A stretch of DNA of 64,000 nucleotides from Cololabis saira (taxonomy: Eukaryota; Chordata; Actinopteri; Beloniformes; Belonidae), in NCBI RefSeq assembly GCF_033807715.1, contig NC_084592.1:25264001-25328000 (forward strand). Direction: 5' to 3'. The notes below the pieces were generated by a model. The model was given only the letters and a program-made list of their open reading frames with translations, did not search any database and had not been told where the DNA came from. A program made the position numbers and the translations under genes. Position 1 is the stretch's first letter. Each line of letters starts with the position of its first letter. Positions 35,173 to 47,915 of the stretch are shown here, one piece after another.

Positions 35173-36526
35173 AGGAGACCTATTATGGCATTTAACGTAT
35201 ATTTTAAATTTAAACAGGCCTTGAATGTCTTAAAAACAATCAAAAGCTTGTTTTTTCTACATAAATCAGAAATTCAGCCTCTGGGCCATGTCTCTATTTT
35301 TACCGCTTCTAACCTCCTTCTCTATGGGAGATTCTGAGAGGCGGGGAGGCTATAATAATGAGGCACTGTGCTGATTGGCTGCCTGAATGACGTGTAGCAG
35401 GGGAGGCACAAAGCCTTGCTCTGGCAGAAGAGCAGCTGGCTCCGTACACTATTAAAGCGTGTCCATGCGATGCGAGCGAGTGTCAGCGACAAAATCAATT
35501 CCATTGCTTTATTTTCTATTGGACTGTCCTAACTGGCCGCGAGTTTAACAGTTTCAGTGTGGACAGAGAGCGTCCAATGTCACGCAGCTCAGCGCTATAG
35601 TTGGATGCTCGAATGCAGTTATGACACGGTGTAAACGACTCCCTGGGATCTTAAAGCCTGAATTATGGTTCTGCGTTAAATCGACGCGTACCCTACGCCG
35701 TAGGCCCTGTGTTGGTGTAACGCGGAACCATAAATCAGCCTTTAGTTACCTGAAGGGGGGAACGGGTCACCTCGTCTTCACACTAACAGTTCTTTACTCC
35801 GATTCCTCATCATTTCATTTCTTATGTTACAAGACAAATGAATCATGTTAACTTTAAAGAAATCACAACACTGAATGTTCACAAACAGCAACTTTATTGT
35901 TAAAAAAAAAAAAAAAAAACATGTATGCACTATTGCTGGCTCAAGGAATGACCGTGCATCTTCTGAAGGTGTCGTTGAACAGCTTCAGGTGCATTGCTTG
36001 GAAGATCTGAAACCATAAACAGAAAAAAATGTATTACTAATAGAGCTAAGCTAAATACTTAGCCCATGGAAAGATCATACTTGTAGACAAATATAAATAG
36101 CATAAAAAATGAACGTCACTTACCGCTGACTCGTGTGCAGTTGCTGGGTCCGTACTGTTGGTACTGATCCTTTTATGAGGGTAAGTGTCGATGCAAAACC
36201 TAATTTTTACTGTCCCTCGTTGTTGAAACAGCCACACAATACCCCGCTTCGGAACAATGGTGGAAGCTCTGACTGGCGGAGTTAGTTGTGGGCGTGGTTT
36301 CAGCAGCGGTGGAGACCGAGACGTGGTCTGCATTTTGCTTACGTAACGAAAATGCGCAAATCTGAACGGCTCGTAAAAGTCCCATGACACTGGAAGGATC
36401 CTCCGGGCGGGGTGTACAAACCCTGCAGAATTTGGTTGCTTTACTCCTCTGAGTTGGCAGGCTCAAGGGAGACCACTTTATATATGTTAAAGCAAGAAAA
36501 AACTTGTTTTTCTTAATAGGTCCCCT
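35173..36526. mobile_element. piggyBac-type non-autonomous element, copy 2
   Basis: TTAA flanks at 35169-35172 and 36527-36530. The ends are AGGAGACCTATTATGGC and AATAGGTCCCCT. There is no transposase. It contains its own small MITE at 35648-35743 and a poly-A run near 35900. It interrupts the L2-like RT between the decayed ...LFATEA and VDHRIL blocks. Confidence 0.85.
35648..35743. mobile_element. Small MITE (TTATGGTTCNGCGT family)
   Basis: A near-palindromic 96-bp unit with AAGCCTGAATTATGGTTCTG at one end and GGAACCATAAATCAGCCTT at the other, flanked by TA. A related copy is at 38606-38757, and an internal-only fragment lies near 38134-38260. Confidence 0.65.
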
Positions 36527-36989
36527 TTAAATCTAGCAGGAAAAGGACCACAATCTCTAGCTTCAGTGGCAAAGAGGATGTCATTACTGACCCTCAGTAT
36601 CGCTGACTCTATGCAGTGCAGCAACCTAAAACTGGACTGGAAGTCTTCCAAAATGTTAAGGTGGTGCAAGAATTACTTCAGTTCCAAGTAGACCACTTTC
36701 CCTTTTTGAAGTTTTTGACATAAGAGGCATCTTGAAGAAGGGTCTTTAAGCAGGGGTTTAACAACAAAATGTTTAAAAGTGGCAGGAACAACACCAGCAG
36801 CCAGAAGTCTGTTAATGATAGCAGGGAAGATCTCTTTAAAAAGATGAGGAGGGATGGCATCAAGATGAGAGCCTGATGCCTTAACTTCATGTTTGTGAAA
36901 GTGAAACATTGTGTAAGAGAACTGGCCAATATAAATGAAAGTTTTCTATTAGATGTATCAGACGGGGTTTTAAAGTTACCCATGAAAAC

Positions 36990-38133
36990 CCACTTTGACC
37001 AGCACAGTGGAAATTAAATATTTGTTTAATGTGTGCTTTATATTTTAGTTTTAAAACATTTCAAGAATAAAACACTGCCTTTTGAAAAAAAAAAACCCTG
37101 ATTAATTTCACAACTTGAGCACAAGACAACCACTTTATTTAGCATTTATAAAGGAAATAAATAGAATTGTTGACTTTTAGATATTTCAAAACAGGCTTGC
37201 CTTTGTTATTGTGGCATTCATAGACTTCATTGCCCATAAGTCATTTGTGTAGCATATTTTATATCATACTGTATAATTGTCAGCGACTAGCAAACATCAC
37301 TGACTCTTAACTTTACTGATTTTTTGAATGTATTTTCTTGGTTTAAAAATGCCCACTTTCATACAGTGAAAACAAGTTTTGTTCACAATAAGCATTGTAT
37401 CGCAGGAGCTGCTTTTAACCACCATCGAAGTACTGGAGGCGCTTGAAGGCATTCTTATAGTGGAGTGTATCATTTGTCGGCTTGCATATAGTGCTCTTTT
37501 TATTCCTGGAAGTATTTACCAGGTCAGTGATCTCCAATTATTGCTAGGAGATCTGAACCGTTTTCCCTCACGATAATTGTTAAAGAGCATATTGCAGGTT
37601 GGAATTTTTTCAAAAATTATACCTGACCTTATGTGAAAATGACTATGTGAGAAGTTAATGTAGGATTTAATATGTTTTACAAGACATAAGGGCACGTATT
37701 CAGAGGAAAAAGTGGCTGATTTTAGCCAAGCTCCTACAAACGCTTTTTTTTTCGAACACCGCGTCATATGACGCAGCAGGAGGGAGACATCTCCACAGCT
37801 CTGCCCCATCTGACTGCCCAGACCCCGTACACACGTAGCCGGCTATCTGCTAAACCGAAGATATTTTCCTACGTTTGGACCTGTCATCCACATGAAAACG
37901 CAAATAAACGAATGTTTAAAAAAACTCCGGGCAAAGTGAAGATTTTTTGAAAACTCTGTTTATGTAGATGCGTGTAGACAGAGACAGAGAGCAGTTTTGC
38001 GTTTTCGAACGTCACATTATGCTCCAAAACAACAACAAATCTGCTCTGAGTCTGACGTCTAACGTGCGACCCAGAACTACAGATGATCCACCATCTGTCC
38101 TCAAAGCTATTTATTAAATAAATGGTCCCTGCT
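36990..38133. other. Gene-poor interval
   Basis: No gene is supported. Around 37800-38130 GC content rises (a decayed transposon interior is likely). Confidence 0.4.
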
Positions 38134-38260
38134 CTGGACAGCCGTTTACTGCGTTACACCGACACAGAGCCTACGCCGTAGGGTACGCGGCGACACAGAG
38201 CCTACACCGTAGGGTACGCGGCGACGCGCAGCCCTACGCCGGGCTGCGTCGATTTAACGC
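38134..38260. repeat. Degenerate MITE core with internal duplication
   Basis: CACAGAGCCTAC(G/A)CCGTAGGGTACGCGGCGAC occurs twice in tandem, followed by CTGCGTCGATTTAACGCGG. It matches the core of the small MITE family at 35648 and 38606. Confidence 0.5.
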
Positions 38261-38605
38261 GGCAGCTCCGTGGTGGGACACGGGGGGACTCGAGCTCGTT
38301 ACCCGAGAAGGAAACGCCGCTCCCGGGAAAGCTGCGCCGCAGAGGCGGCCCGGAGGCTGGAAGACCAGATGATCTACAGGTTTGGAATGCTTATGAATGT
38401 GGTTGAAAACACAGACAAAGGGGGGGAAATATTTGTTTTTAAAAATACCCGGCTATTTCGGATGCATTTAATCAGAAAAAAGAGAAGATAAAAAGCCTGT
38501 TTTCTGTTTAGAAAGTACAAACGTAGACAGATTACAAGTACTCACCCATTTTTAAGGAGTTACTTTCTGAGTTTTTCTTTCAGGAGCGCACGGGCGGGGG
38601 CTGCA

Positions 38606-38757
38606 GTGAATAAAGGCGGATTTATGGTTCCGCGTAAAATCGACGGCGTAGCCTACGGTGTAGGGTACGCGGCGCACGCAGCGTTCAGTGCGTCGCCGCG
38701 TAACCTACGCCTTAGGGTCTGCGTTGGTGTAACGCGGACCCATAAATCAGCCTTTTA
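38606..38757. mobile_element. Small MITE, copy 2
   Basis: It begins AAAGGCGGATTTATGGTTCC and ends GGACCCATAAATCAGCCTTT. The arms extend about 40 bp, with CCTACG...CGTAGG complementarity. No coding capacity. Confidence 0.65.
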
Positions 38758-41497
38758 AAAAGCGAGTTTCAGCTGTCAATCAAAAGAACGTGGGGGGCCT
38801 AACGGGTTCGTAATTATAAGGCTGTGGCCCGTCATATTGGTGTGAATACACATTCACAACCTCTTCAGTGTCACAACTAACATTAAGATCCATTATTTTT
38901 CCTATTGTTGAAATTCACCGCGCTCCCTGGTGCCACGTCACTTCCGGTTCAGCTTTTTCAGATGCGGAAGTAAAATACTCTCACAAAAACAACTCCGGAG
39001 GTCACTGTAGTATATATTTATGCGTATTTCAATGAAAATTCAGTTCCTACATTATTTTCCTACACATTGATTCACAGGGGTCTCCAACCTGCAATATGCT
39101 CTTTAACATTCAACATGTCAAAAGCAACAGAGACGGAAAATAATGTGTGACATACCCATGAGTGGAATGACTATATGGTGCTTCAAAGTCATTAGAAGCG
39201 AATATTCAATTAATATTAATGTTTATACGAGTTTAACCCCAGCAGAAGTCTGAGCACTCCAGCACCTATTTGTGAGGTTATTGTGCCCCCGGTGGATGTA
39301 CTGAGTGAGGGGAAAGGGTCTGGAAGTTACAAAGGGATCTGCAACATTCAATCCTATAAAATTGATGAACAAGTTAGGTTAATATACAAGTTGCAACTCA
39401 CTAGTTTTGCTGTCACTGGCAGCCCAGCTGAAGAAGGGAACTTTTTATTTTCCTTTAATTAGTTTAAGGATTAAGTTTATGGTCCCTCCTTAACTGGACA
39501 GGATACTGTGGGCTGTTGGACTGGTGCATTTTCCTGGGGTGATATGGTGGCAAATAAACATAGTCAGGTTAATGTTGTTTCCCCTCCCTGGGGGATTAGT
39601 CACCAGGTTTCATAACTACCTGCCAAATGCCAACATAATCATCCCAGAGAGATAGCAAGACTCTGCCAACAGGGAACCTGGGAGACAGCAGGAGAAACAG
39701 TGATTTGGTGGAAGGGAAGAGAAATTAGCCCCATGCATTTTGGGCATACTATCATTAAATATTTTGTCACTGTATCCCACACACTCATGCCCACACACAA
39801 GCACAGATTTATCATTTAATTTTACTTTCAATTTCAATAATTAGAGTTTCACTCAAAATTTGGAATATTAGTGGGATTTATAGCCATCCGTGTTTTGCAT
39901 TGCATTATTTTGCATATGCTATCTGTCACTGACAAAGACTTTGGGCTCGCTCTGTTATGTACATAGTGAATGGTAAAGAAAGAAATGTCCATGCAAAACA
40001 GAGGGGAGGATATATAAATGTCAAATTGAGATCAAAGCAATCCCTTTTGTTCATGCTAGCTTAGTGTCTCTCACCAGCATCTGCTGATGAGAGTTTGTCT
40101 TGGACATTGTCCTTCATTTCACCTCCCAGTCTCTCTTCCAATACTCCCTTTGCTCTCCTCCCTCTTACTCTCCTTCACCTGCACTGAGATCATAAATTGC
40201 TGAATATGAAGCCTTGTTTCCAGTCCGTTAGATGCGCCAGCCAATGCCAAGGGCCTTCACATACCCTTTTGCACCTCAAAGGCACTTATGCGGAAAAATC
40301 TGTCTCCCTCCCTGTATACCCTTGTCTGTAATACGAACATGCATCATTCAAGCACCAATCCACACCTCCAGCTTAGATTGCATCCCCCCACAAGGCCACA
40401 TTGTAGGGTTGCCATTTATTGTAAAGGGCCACTTGGTTAGAACAGAAATTTTCAAATAGCTTCTTCAAAAGACAATATATATCTTTCCTGACAATTTCTA
40501 CAATAATGGTCCATTTTATGGGGCGGTTTTGCCCAGATGCACACGTACAATCAGTTAAAATGCTCAAATATAATGAATATGAACTTAGAAGGGGGGTTTA
40601 CATTTTCACATAAAAACTTATAATGCTATAAATAAACGAAAAGAAAAATACAGATAATGTAAATGTTTCCACAATCAGTCCAGAGATGTATGCATTAGGA
40701 GTCATTCAGCCTTGCAGTATCATCATGACTGCAGTGTTTGACAAAATCCACTAAAAGAGCAGCAGACCTAAAGAAAACCATCATTTAAATCTTCATTTAG
40801 GGATTTGATCACAAACATTGGGAGACGGTTTAAAGATTTCCAGGGAGCAAGCAGCTAACAAAATGCTGCATGGTTTGAAATGTGTATCAACAGTTTTTGG
40901 AAGATGATGACAAATGATAATGGGAGGAGATCCCAGGAAAGACGAGCGAGCAAGCAAAAACTGGCAGGTAGGCCGTGTGTTTGTCAAGAAAGTGATGGCT
41001 GGGGCAAAAGGTCTGAGAATAAAAAGTACATAACTACAAAAACTGTCAGACTCACAAAACTCAGCATCAGACTTTAAGACTAAATGATGCCTATCTGGCA
41101 GAAAAGGATGATCTAGCAATGAGTGGAGAGACAAATACAGCACAGCGATGAGCTGGTGAGATTGAGATGTACGACGTTTAGACGTCTGCAGCAGTACATA
41201 GATAGATGCACAAAAAGAGACAGTGGAGGACTGGCAGCCATAAATGAATGAGAATAAAAAAATAAAAAAGGCATAAATACCCTGCAGCCTGCTGTGATCA
41301 TGACAGTGTCCCTCTTAATGGGAGCCTCCAGGCAAACCACCACGCTGCCCGGGATGGCAAACAATCCAAGTGGGACCCCAGCTGGGTCAGGAATGAGTGA
41401 CAGAGATATTCCAGGCATGATTTTTCTGGGCTAGAAGTCCTCTCGTCCATCCAGTGCCTGTGTCCATGCCCGAGTGGTGAGCATCCGGCAACATAAG
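38758..41497. other. Gene-poor interval
   Basis: No gene or clear mobile element was recognised. Open frames up to 116 codons on the minus strand around 40793-41143 and 41113-41418 lack domain content. Confidence 0.4.
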
Positions 41498-42295
41498 AGA
41501 TAGGATAAGATAAGAAAGTTTATTTGCCATTTGTACATTTGTTAAGGAACATACTGTAGGAATTATTGTGCAGAGGACACTCAGAGTACAAACAAAAACG
41601 CCACGTTTGTGGTGGTGTTTGCAAACCAGCTTAGATTTGCCGCTAGCTGCAGACCAAGGAACCTGCAGCTGACCACTCTCTCCACCTCAGACCCCCTGAT
41701 GTTAACGAACTGCAGAGTGGGGTGCTTTCTTCCTAAAGTCCATTATGAGTTCTTTGGTTTTGTCTACGTTGAGGAGAACGTCATTCTCCTCACCATAAGC
41801 AAGCATGTCCTTGTTCAGACCCCTGTACCCCAACTTGTCCCCACCTTTGTAGGTAGGTAGAAGATTTCAAGCTTTTGGGAGTGTGCCTTCTTTGCAGCTC
41901 TGATGGACCTCCACACTTGATATTAGGCCCGCTTATATTCCTCGCTGTCACCTGCATTGAAAGCCTCCTGCCTTTTCCTGATTTTAGTGCGGATGTCAGT
42001 GTTAAACCAGGGCTTCTGATTTGGAAAGACACAGACAGTTTTTGAGTGGACACACATTGAAGTGCACCAGCTGACATAGTCACTGACAGTCTCTTTGTAA
42101 ATGACTCCAGTTCATAATAGTTTACAGTTAAACATTCATGTTTCTATTGTTATGCTGCTTTTATTTTGTTATATTCTTTCAACACGGAAGTGCTTTTATT
42201 TTGAAGAGACAGAAAACTAAACTGATGAAAAAGGAATGTAAGCAATAAAACGGTTCATGGTAAAACGGTAAAACAGATAAGAATACAAAGACAAT

Positions 42296-42698
42296 TAAAG
42301 CTGCAAGCAGCGATGAATGGGCCAACGAAGGTCAAGGACTCAATACAGCGTCCGATGACACCACCCACAAATATCTATGTCAAACCATTCAAAAGTTATA
42401 GCAGAAAAAAGGGACAACCAATCAGAAGAAGGGGCGGGGATAATTTTCACAAATTATGGTCAAGGTCTCAATACTGAGTCCGATGACACCACCCACGACT
42501 CTTAATGTCAAACCATTCAAAAGTTATGGCAGAAAATCGGGACAACCAATCAGAAAAAGGGGCGTGGCTAATTAAGGCCATGGGACTCATTACAGAGTCC
42601 CATGCCACCACCCACGACTCTCTATTTCAAAACATTCAAATGTTATAGCAGGAAATAGGCTTTCATGCAAAATTTGGTGACTTTTGGGGCACGTTTAG
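42296..42698. repeat. Tandem repeat of about 120 bp, three copies
   Basis: Units start near 42331, 42459 and 42577 and share CAATACNGNGTCCGATGACA, ACCATTCAAAAGTTATNGC and GGGACAACCAATCAGAA. The array ends in GTGACTTTTGGGGCACGTTT, the segment shared with 30024-30215. Confidence 0.75.
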
Positions 42699-42957
42699 GG
42701 GGAGGGAGGGAGGGAAGGAAGGAAGGAAGGAAGGAAGGAAGGAAGGAAGGAAGGAAGGAAGGAAGGAAGGAAGGAAGGAAGGAAGGAAGGAAGGAAGGAA
42801 GGAAGGAAGGAAGGAAGGAAGGAAGGAAGGAAGGAAGGAAGGAAGGAAGGAAGGAAGGAAGGAAGGAAGGAAGGAAGGAAGGAAGGAAGGAAGGAAGGAA
42901 GGAAGGAAGGAAGGAAGGAAGGAAGGAAGGAAGGAAAGAAAGAAAGAAAGAAAGAAA

Positions 42958-43036
<79 letters not shown>

Positions 43037-43042
43037 GAAGGA
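42699..43042. repeat. Compound (AAGG)n(AAAG)n microsatellite
   Basis: About 57 AAGG units are followed by about 25 AAAG units with a single slip (AAAAAG) near 42958. All open frames across it on both strands are repeat artefacts. Confidence 0.99.
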
Positions 43043-44230
43043 CAAAAGGGGAGAGTTAGCTCCAGTCGAGAGGGCAACAAGGTAGTTTATTTTATTTATT
43101 TGTCTGTCAGTTTGAGTTTGTGAGAAGTTTTAGTACCAACGTAGTTTAAGTTAACTGTTAATGTATTGTTTTCTTTATTTTATGCAGCTCTTATGTTGGT
43201 CTTACGGTGGTTTATGGATCACAGAAACGCATAATAAACTACATGATGAGACCATCAGTCCAGACTTGCTTTGATTTTGACTGGGATGCTACACTCTGTA
43301 TAGTCGTGTATGTTACTTGTAGCTTCCTTGAAGATGTTCATGTCTGTAAGCTCAAGCAGTTTAGCCATTGCAGTCCAGATGTTAACAGTTCTGACAGTGA
43401 CTGGGTTAGCTTTCAGCTGTTTGATGTAAGAAGGCTTGAGCAGGATTGCTAAGTGATCTGATTTTCCAAAGTGGGACTTGGGCTCAGCTAAATATGCTTT
43501 TCTTAGATTGCTATAGCATTGGTCTAGTGTATTTACCTCTAGTGGGAAAGGTCACACAATGGTGATACTTTGGCATATTTTTCCGAAGGTTACAGTGATT
43601 AAAATCCCCTAACACAATAAAAGCACTGCCAGGGTACCTGTTCTCATGTTTACTGATGATGTTGTACAGATTATCCAGTGCAGCTTCTTCCTTGGCAGAG
43701 TGAGGGATGTACACAACAGTCACAATAAGGCACTGCAGTTCTCTGGGTAAGAAGAACGATCTGCACGTCCTCAGAACAGAAGCGTGAGATAACTTTACAG
43801 TCAGTGCCCCAGGACTGTTTGACGAGTATGGCCGTTCCTCGACCGTGAGTCTTACTGCTCCTCTCAGCCCTGAAGATTGTATATCCTCCTGGTGTTAGAA
43901 GCTCATCAGGTATTTCTCCATTCCCACAGTCATGTCCCACAGAAGCACAGCATAGAACAGTCCTGCACGTACCACTGCGTGGACATCCTTGCCTGGAGCT
44001 CGTCCATTTTATTATCCAGGGACTGGACGTTCGCGAACAGTATCATCAGGAGGGCTTGCCTTCCTGAGTTAACCAAACGCCGGAGCCTCCACTGTACTCC
44101 TCCTCGTCTTCCGCGTTTGCGCTTCGGCCCATTGCAACCAGGAAGTGGCGCTGCTGGATCGCGCACTGTCAAGTATTTCAGGGAAGGAAATGAATACACG
44201 CGTGTCACAAAATAAACTCTGATTCTGCTG

Positions 44231-47200
44231 TGCCAGCTGTAAGACTGTTAAGTCATAGCTGATAGTTGTCCGGACTGTTGCTCTTTCGTGGCATATAAAG
44301 GTGAGGGAAACCAATAGAAAAAACAAGTTTGACTCTGACTCTGAGAGCTCCGCAACGTCGCCCACAGGGGAGCGCCATCTTGAACCACCTGGCCATCTGC
44401 CAAGAGTGTGGGGGGATGGTTATCGGTCATACAGGCAGGTTCTGGATGTGACCAGTGGACTGGGAGAAACAGGCTTTAGCTCATTGTTGTGCCTCTTTGA
44501 CAATGCTGTTAACCTCCAAGCAGGACACAGGAAAAAGATAGAATAGTGTCCGACATGACTTGAGGATTCTCCAAATAGATTTATTGAGAAATAGGGCAGT
44601 CGGAATTTGATTTAGTGTATGATATATTTTTTTTTAAAAAGCCAGAAGGCCCAGCAGACCTAACTGTTTGATCGTTTGGAGTCCACTGCCAACATAACAC
44701 ATAGTTGAGCTTGGAGCAATCTGAATGTTTGCTCTTTCTTAGCACTGCAGCTTTTTGTCAGACATCTTTTTAAATGTTGTTCCCATCATTTCAAATGCCC
44801 TCAGTTTGCTGAGGGCACACAGTGATGTTACTCACCTGCATCATTGTGTAAATGTGTCCAGACTGTAATCGGCTCACGGCTTTGTATGCTAGAATCTATC
44901 CAAGAACATTTCCTCTACAGACATGACAGATACTAACTGAGTTGATGATCCTAGTCCACATCCCAGCCCCTACTGAGAGCTGCAAATAGTAGGTGCCCCA
45001 AATTAATCATTTACACATGTTTTTCACAGTTTCACTGTGCTCCTCAGCTGAACATCTGTGTTTAACTTTGAAACATTTAGGGATTGTAATTGAAGTGTCA
45101 GGTTAGTCTTCCGGCTCAAAGATGAGTAAGGAAGACTGAGAGGAACACCAGATGTTAAAGCCTAACATGAAAGAGGCATGGCCTCCACAAATATATAAAT
45201 CCTGATATGCAGACATACACGTACTCAACAATAGTCAATGAAAATTAGATTTTACAGTGTCATAGCAGTGTCATAAATTATGCTCACTTATTTTACTGGC
45301 CCACACACGCAAGGAACCTTGCTTTCATGGTAAATTTTATGACATATATTTTATAGTACTTAACTCAAAATGAAGGTGCCCATCATGATCAGATGCTCTC
45401 ATTTTACATAATCTTTCTTCTTTTCCACCAAAAGATGGCTTTTGTTCTAGGAGGAAAGTGTTAAGAGTTAGGTTTAGGTTCATACATTATGTCACAGGGT
45501 TATATCCAATTAAAGGCTAAAATTATGTAACATTTTAACCCAAATCGGTAGTCATTTCTGAAAACAGAACAGAACAAAAGAAACAATTTCTGAAAATACA
45601 TAGGTGACAAAGGCTTTCTCGCATACTTTATCTTGGCCAGAGACACCCATTCACCTCACAGACATTCTATGCCATGAAAATCTTTCATAAGAAATGATCA
45701 TCATCTTGCAATGTAATAAAAACATATTCTCAATTTTTAAGTATATAATTTACTTACCATTTGTTTTTGAATTTCTGACACTCAAAATAACTAATTACAG
45801 AAGAACTTGAGTTGAACAAAACATGCTTACCTGTACAAAGAAATGTCTTCATATCACTGTAATGTGTTAATCAAAGCGTCCTTTTTGATGGGTCTGGATT
45901 TTACTTGAATATTTCCCAACACTAATGCTAATGGAAGAACATCAGTAGCCGAACTATTAAAACAGTAACTTGATAATACTTACAAATCATACAGAAATCA
46001 ATTTTCTTGACAGGTGTTTGCAAGTTCCCGACCAAAGCGGCAGCTGAAAAATAAATGTTGTGTACCAGCCTCGTTTAATGCAGGCAAAAAAGGCTCATCA
46101 ACTGATGCCTCACGGCTGTTTATGCCTCCCCTATGTTTGGCACCAAAATGTCTTCTTTGTCATTGCATCTCTCTGAGGGTTTGATATGTTGCTGTTGTTG
46201 TTGTCTGGGTATGTTGTCTTGCCCTCTTCATGAACTCTTGGTCATGTCAGCCAGAGAAGACTCTTTGTTGAGGGAATCTTTTGAAGTAGTTTTCTTGCTA
46301 AGTGTCAAGAGTGTTGAACCCTAGTTGTGTAAGAGACAAATAACTATCAGTGGGGTTTCTTTATAAAGAAAGATGGAGGAAAAATCCAAGCCACAAACTT
46401 AACATAATATGTACAAAAAATAAGGTGACTGCTCCTCATTGCATTTGATTTGTACTGATTTTCAAAAATATATCACGGCAAGTAATAAAAGCAATCGGGA
46501 TTCAGAGAACTATGCCGCACAATCAAACTCGTGAATTCATTTGTCTGTTGCTACTTTCTTTTTCATTTATTATTTAAAATATTGTGCAACTTTTAACATT
46601 CAGGCTGTTTCATTTTCTACAAAATTCCTGTCATCATTTGCCCCACTGCAGACAAAACCCTCGCTCAGACTCCATTAATGTCATTTAGGACACAGGTAAT
46701 TTAATTCATAAGTCAAGATTACATCAGATTCATAATGGCCTAATGATGAAGCATGATGTTTGAGTTTCAGTTAATAAGATTGCTTAATAGATGCCAGAGA
46801 CCATGCTATTATCCACCACTAAAGAGCACAACATACACTAAGTGACATATTTTGTTCCTGACAAACAGCAATCTTTATTTTTAATTCAAACTACTGAGGG
46901 CCAACAACACAGCATGTTCCCCTTTACTAAGTTCCATGTTTTTAAAATATATTTTGCAATATAAACTGCTATCCTATGTCGACATTCTAAACCCATAACC
47001 ATTCTCTTTGAAACTTTTCCAGCCTTGGCTCTAGGGCAGATTGTCAGGAAATGTTTAAAGTTAGTAGTATTTCCTCAGGCCCGTAAACAAATAGCAGTGC
47101 ACAAGAACTTTAGTCTACGTTTGTTTGCGCATTAAGCCATTTCCATCCATCCATTCTCTATACTGCTTAATCCTGTATAGGGTCACGGAGTAAAGCCATT

Positions 47201-47598
47201 TCATGCAAGCAAAATATGTTTGTTTCCAGCAGCTGCTGCAATAATCAAACTGATTGACAAATAAATGGATAAATCATTAGGGATCATGTTCAAAGTTAGT
47301 TTTCATTAACTCCAGAATGACAAGGAGAGCAAAAGCTTTGTGGAGGAGTTCTGTGTCAGAAATGCAGGTTACAGACAGGCTCTAACCCACAAGGGAGTCT
47401 TACATTTAAAATATTTATGGCCCCAATTCATTCAACTTTTGACGAGAAGGTAGGATTTGTAATAGTGGACGATCAGAAGCTACATTTATCTTATATTGGC
47501 ATGCATAATTAGCTGTTTGTTCATGTAGTAAAGCCTGAAGAAGACGGTAGCCAGCATAAAGTGATGATTTTACTGATTTTTACAGTTTACTGAAACGA
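44231..47598. other. Long gene-poor interval
   Basis: AT-rich, no gene supported. CATCCATCCATTCTCTATACTG near 47143-47164 is a fragment of a common fish repeat. An open frame at 46133-46324 has no domain content. Confidence 0.4.
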
Positions 47599-47758
47599 AA
47601 GTTACGACTGTAACTATGGTTCTATGAGTCCCGGAGGACCGCCAGGCGGTGCTGTAAGCACTGGATAAGTACAAATAACAACAATGTCACGTCACCCGTG
47701 ACCCCTGCATGACCCCCGGAAGGGTGTAACTTCCGGCGTCAGCATGGGATCGACTCCT
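47599..47758. repeat. DIRS terminal inverted repeat, 3' side of the element
   Basis: It runs from AAGTTACGACTG to GGGATCGACTCC. It pairs with 52616-52800 but lacks a block of about 27 bp present there. Confidence 0.88.
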
Positions 47759-47799
47759 AGAATCTTCTCGCGAGAGCACGAGGATTCTGAGTGACCGGC

Positions 47800-47900
47800 A
47801 GGCCTGGCGGTCATCCGGGACTCATAGAACCGTAGTTACAGTAACTTTCATTCTATTTCGTCCCTACTGACCGCCAGGCGGTGCTGTAAGCACTGGATGA
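47800..47900. repeat. DIRS internal complementary region (ICR)
   Basis: GGACTCATAGAACCGTAGTT (copy of one terminus) is followed within 50 bp by GACCGCCAGGCGGTGCTGTA (copy of the other). In DIRS elements this joined arrangement is proposed to template completion of the circular intermediate. Confidence 0.8.
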
Positions 47901-47915
47901 CCAATACCAACAACG

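Larger units (their letters stand above)
34302..36985 (-). mobile_element. L2-like LINE on the minus strand, split by piggyBac-type element
   Basis: Right part (36985-36531): KASGSHLDAIPPHLFKEIFP, LLAAGVVPATFKHFVVKPLL, ILEDFQSSFRLLHCIESAIL and RVSNDILFATEA, early RT blocks of L2 elements. Left part (35168-34302): VDHRILMSRLQNLVGI in decayed frames, then FGPNYSSGPCLVNLGLLTSF and ISSVVKSSVFNLRQIAKVKP from the RT C-terminus. The 3' end is TTTCCCCAGAGGGGACAATA followed by an (ATCA)n tail. The YADD block is not preserved. It was broken by insertion of 35173-36526. Confidence 0.78.
41498..44230 (-). mobile_element. Rex1-like LINE, endonuclease part plus internal deletion
   Basis: From its 5' side (high coordinates): RRGGVQWRLRRLVNSGRQAL, then apurinic-endonuclease blocks ILFANVQSLDNKMDEL, FRAERSSKTHGRGTAILV, AFIVLGDFNHCNL and KSDHLAIL (catalytic DFN and SDH motifs present), down to about 43240. 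After an inserted stretch (about 42120-43200) the linker resumes with NQKPWFNTDIRTKIRKRQEA and FNAGDSEEYKRA (about 42020-41930). A short RT C-terminal piece, LLNVDKTKELIMDF in decayed form, lies near 41780. The 3' end is AATAAACTTTCTTATCTTAT. Most of the RT is deleted. Confidence 0.75.

Noticed and set aside
42296..42698. CRISPR-like array from the repeated 120-bp units
   Set aside because: Units are diverged, without distinct spacers, and the genome is vertebrate; it is an ordinary tandem repeat.
42643..43123. Long GRKE and FLPS repeat proteins across the tetranucleotide array
   Set aside because: Microsatellite translation only.
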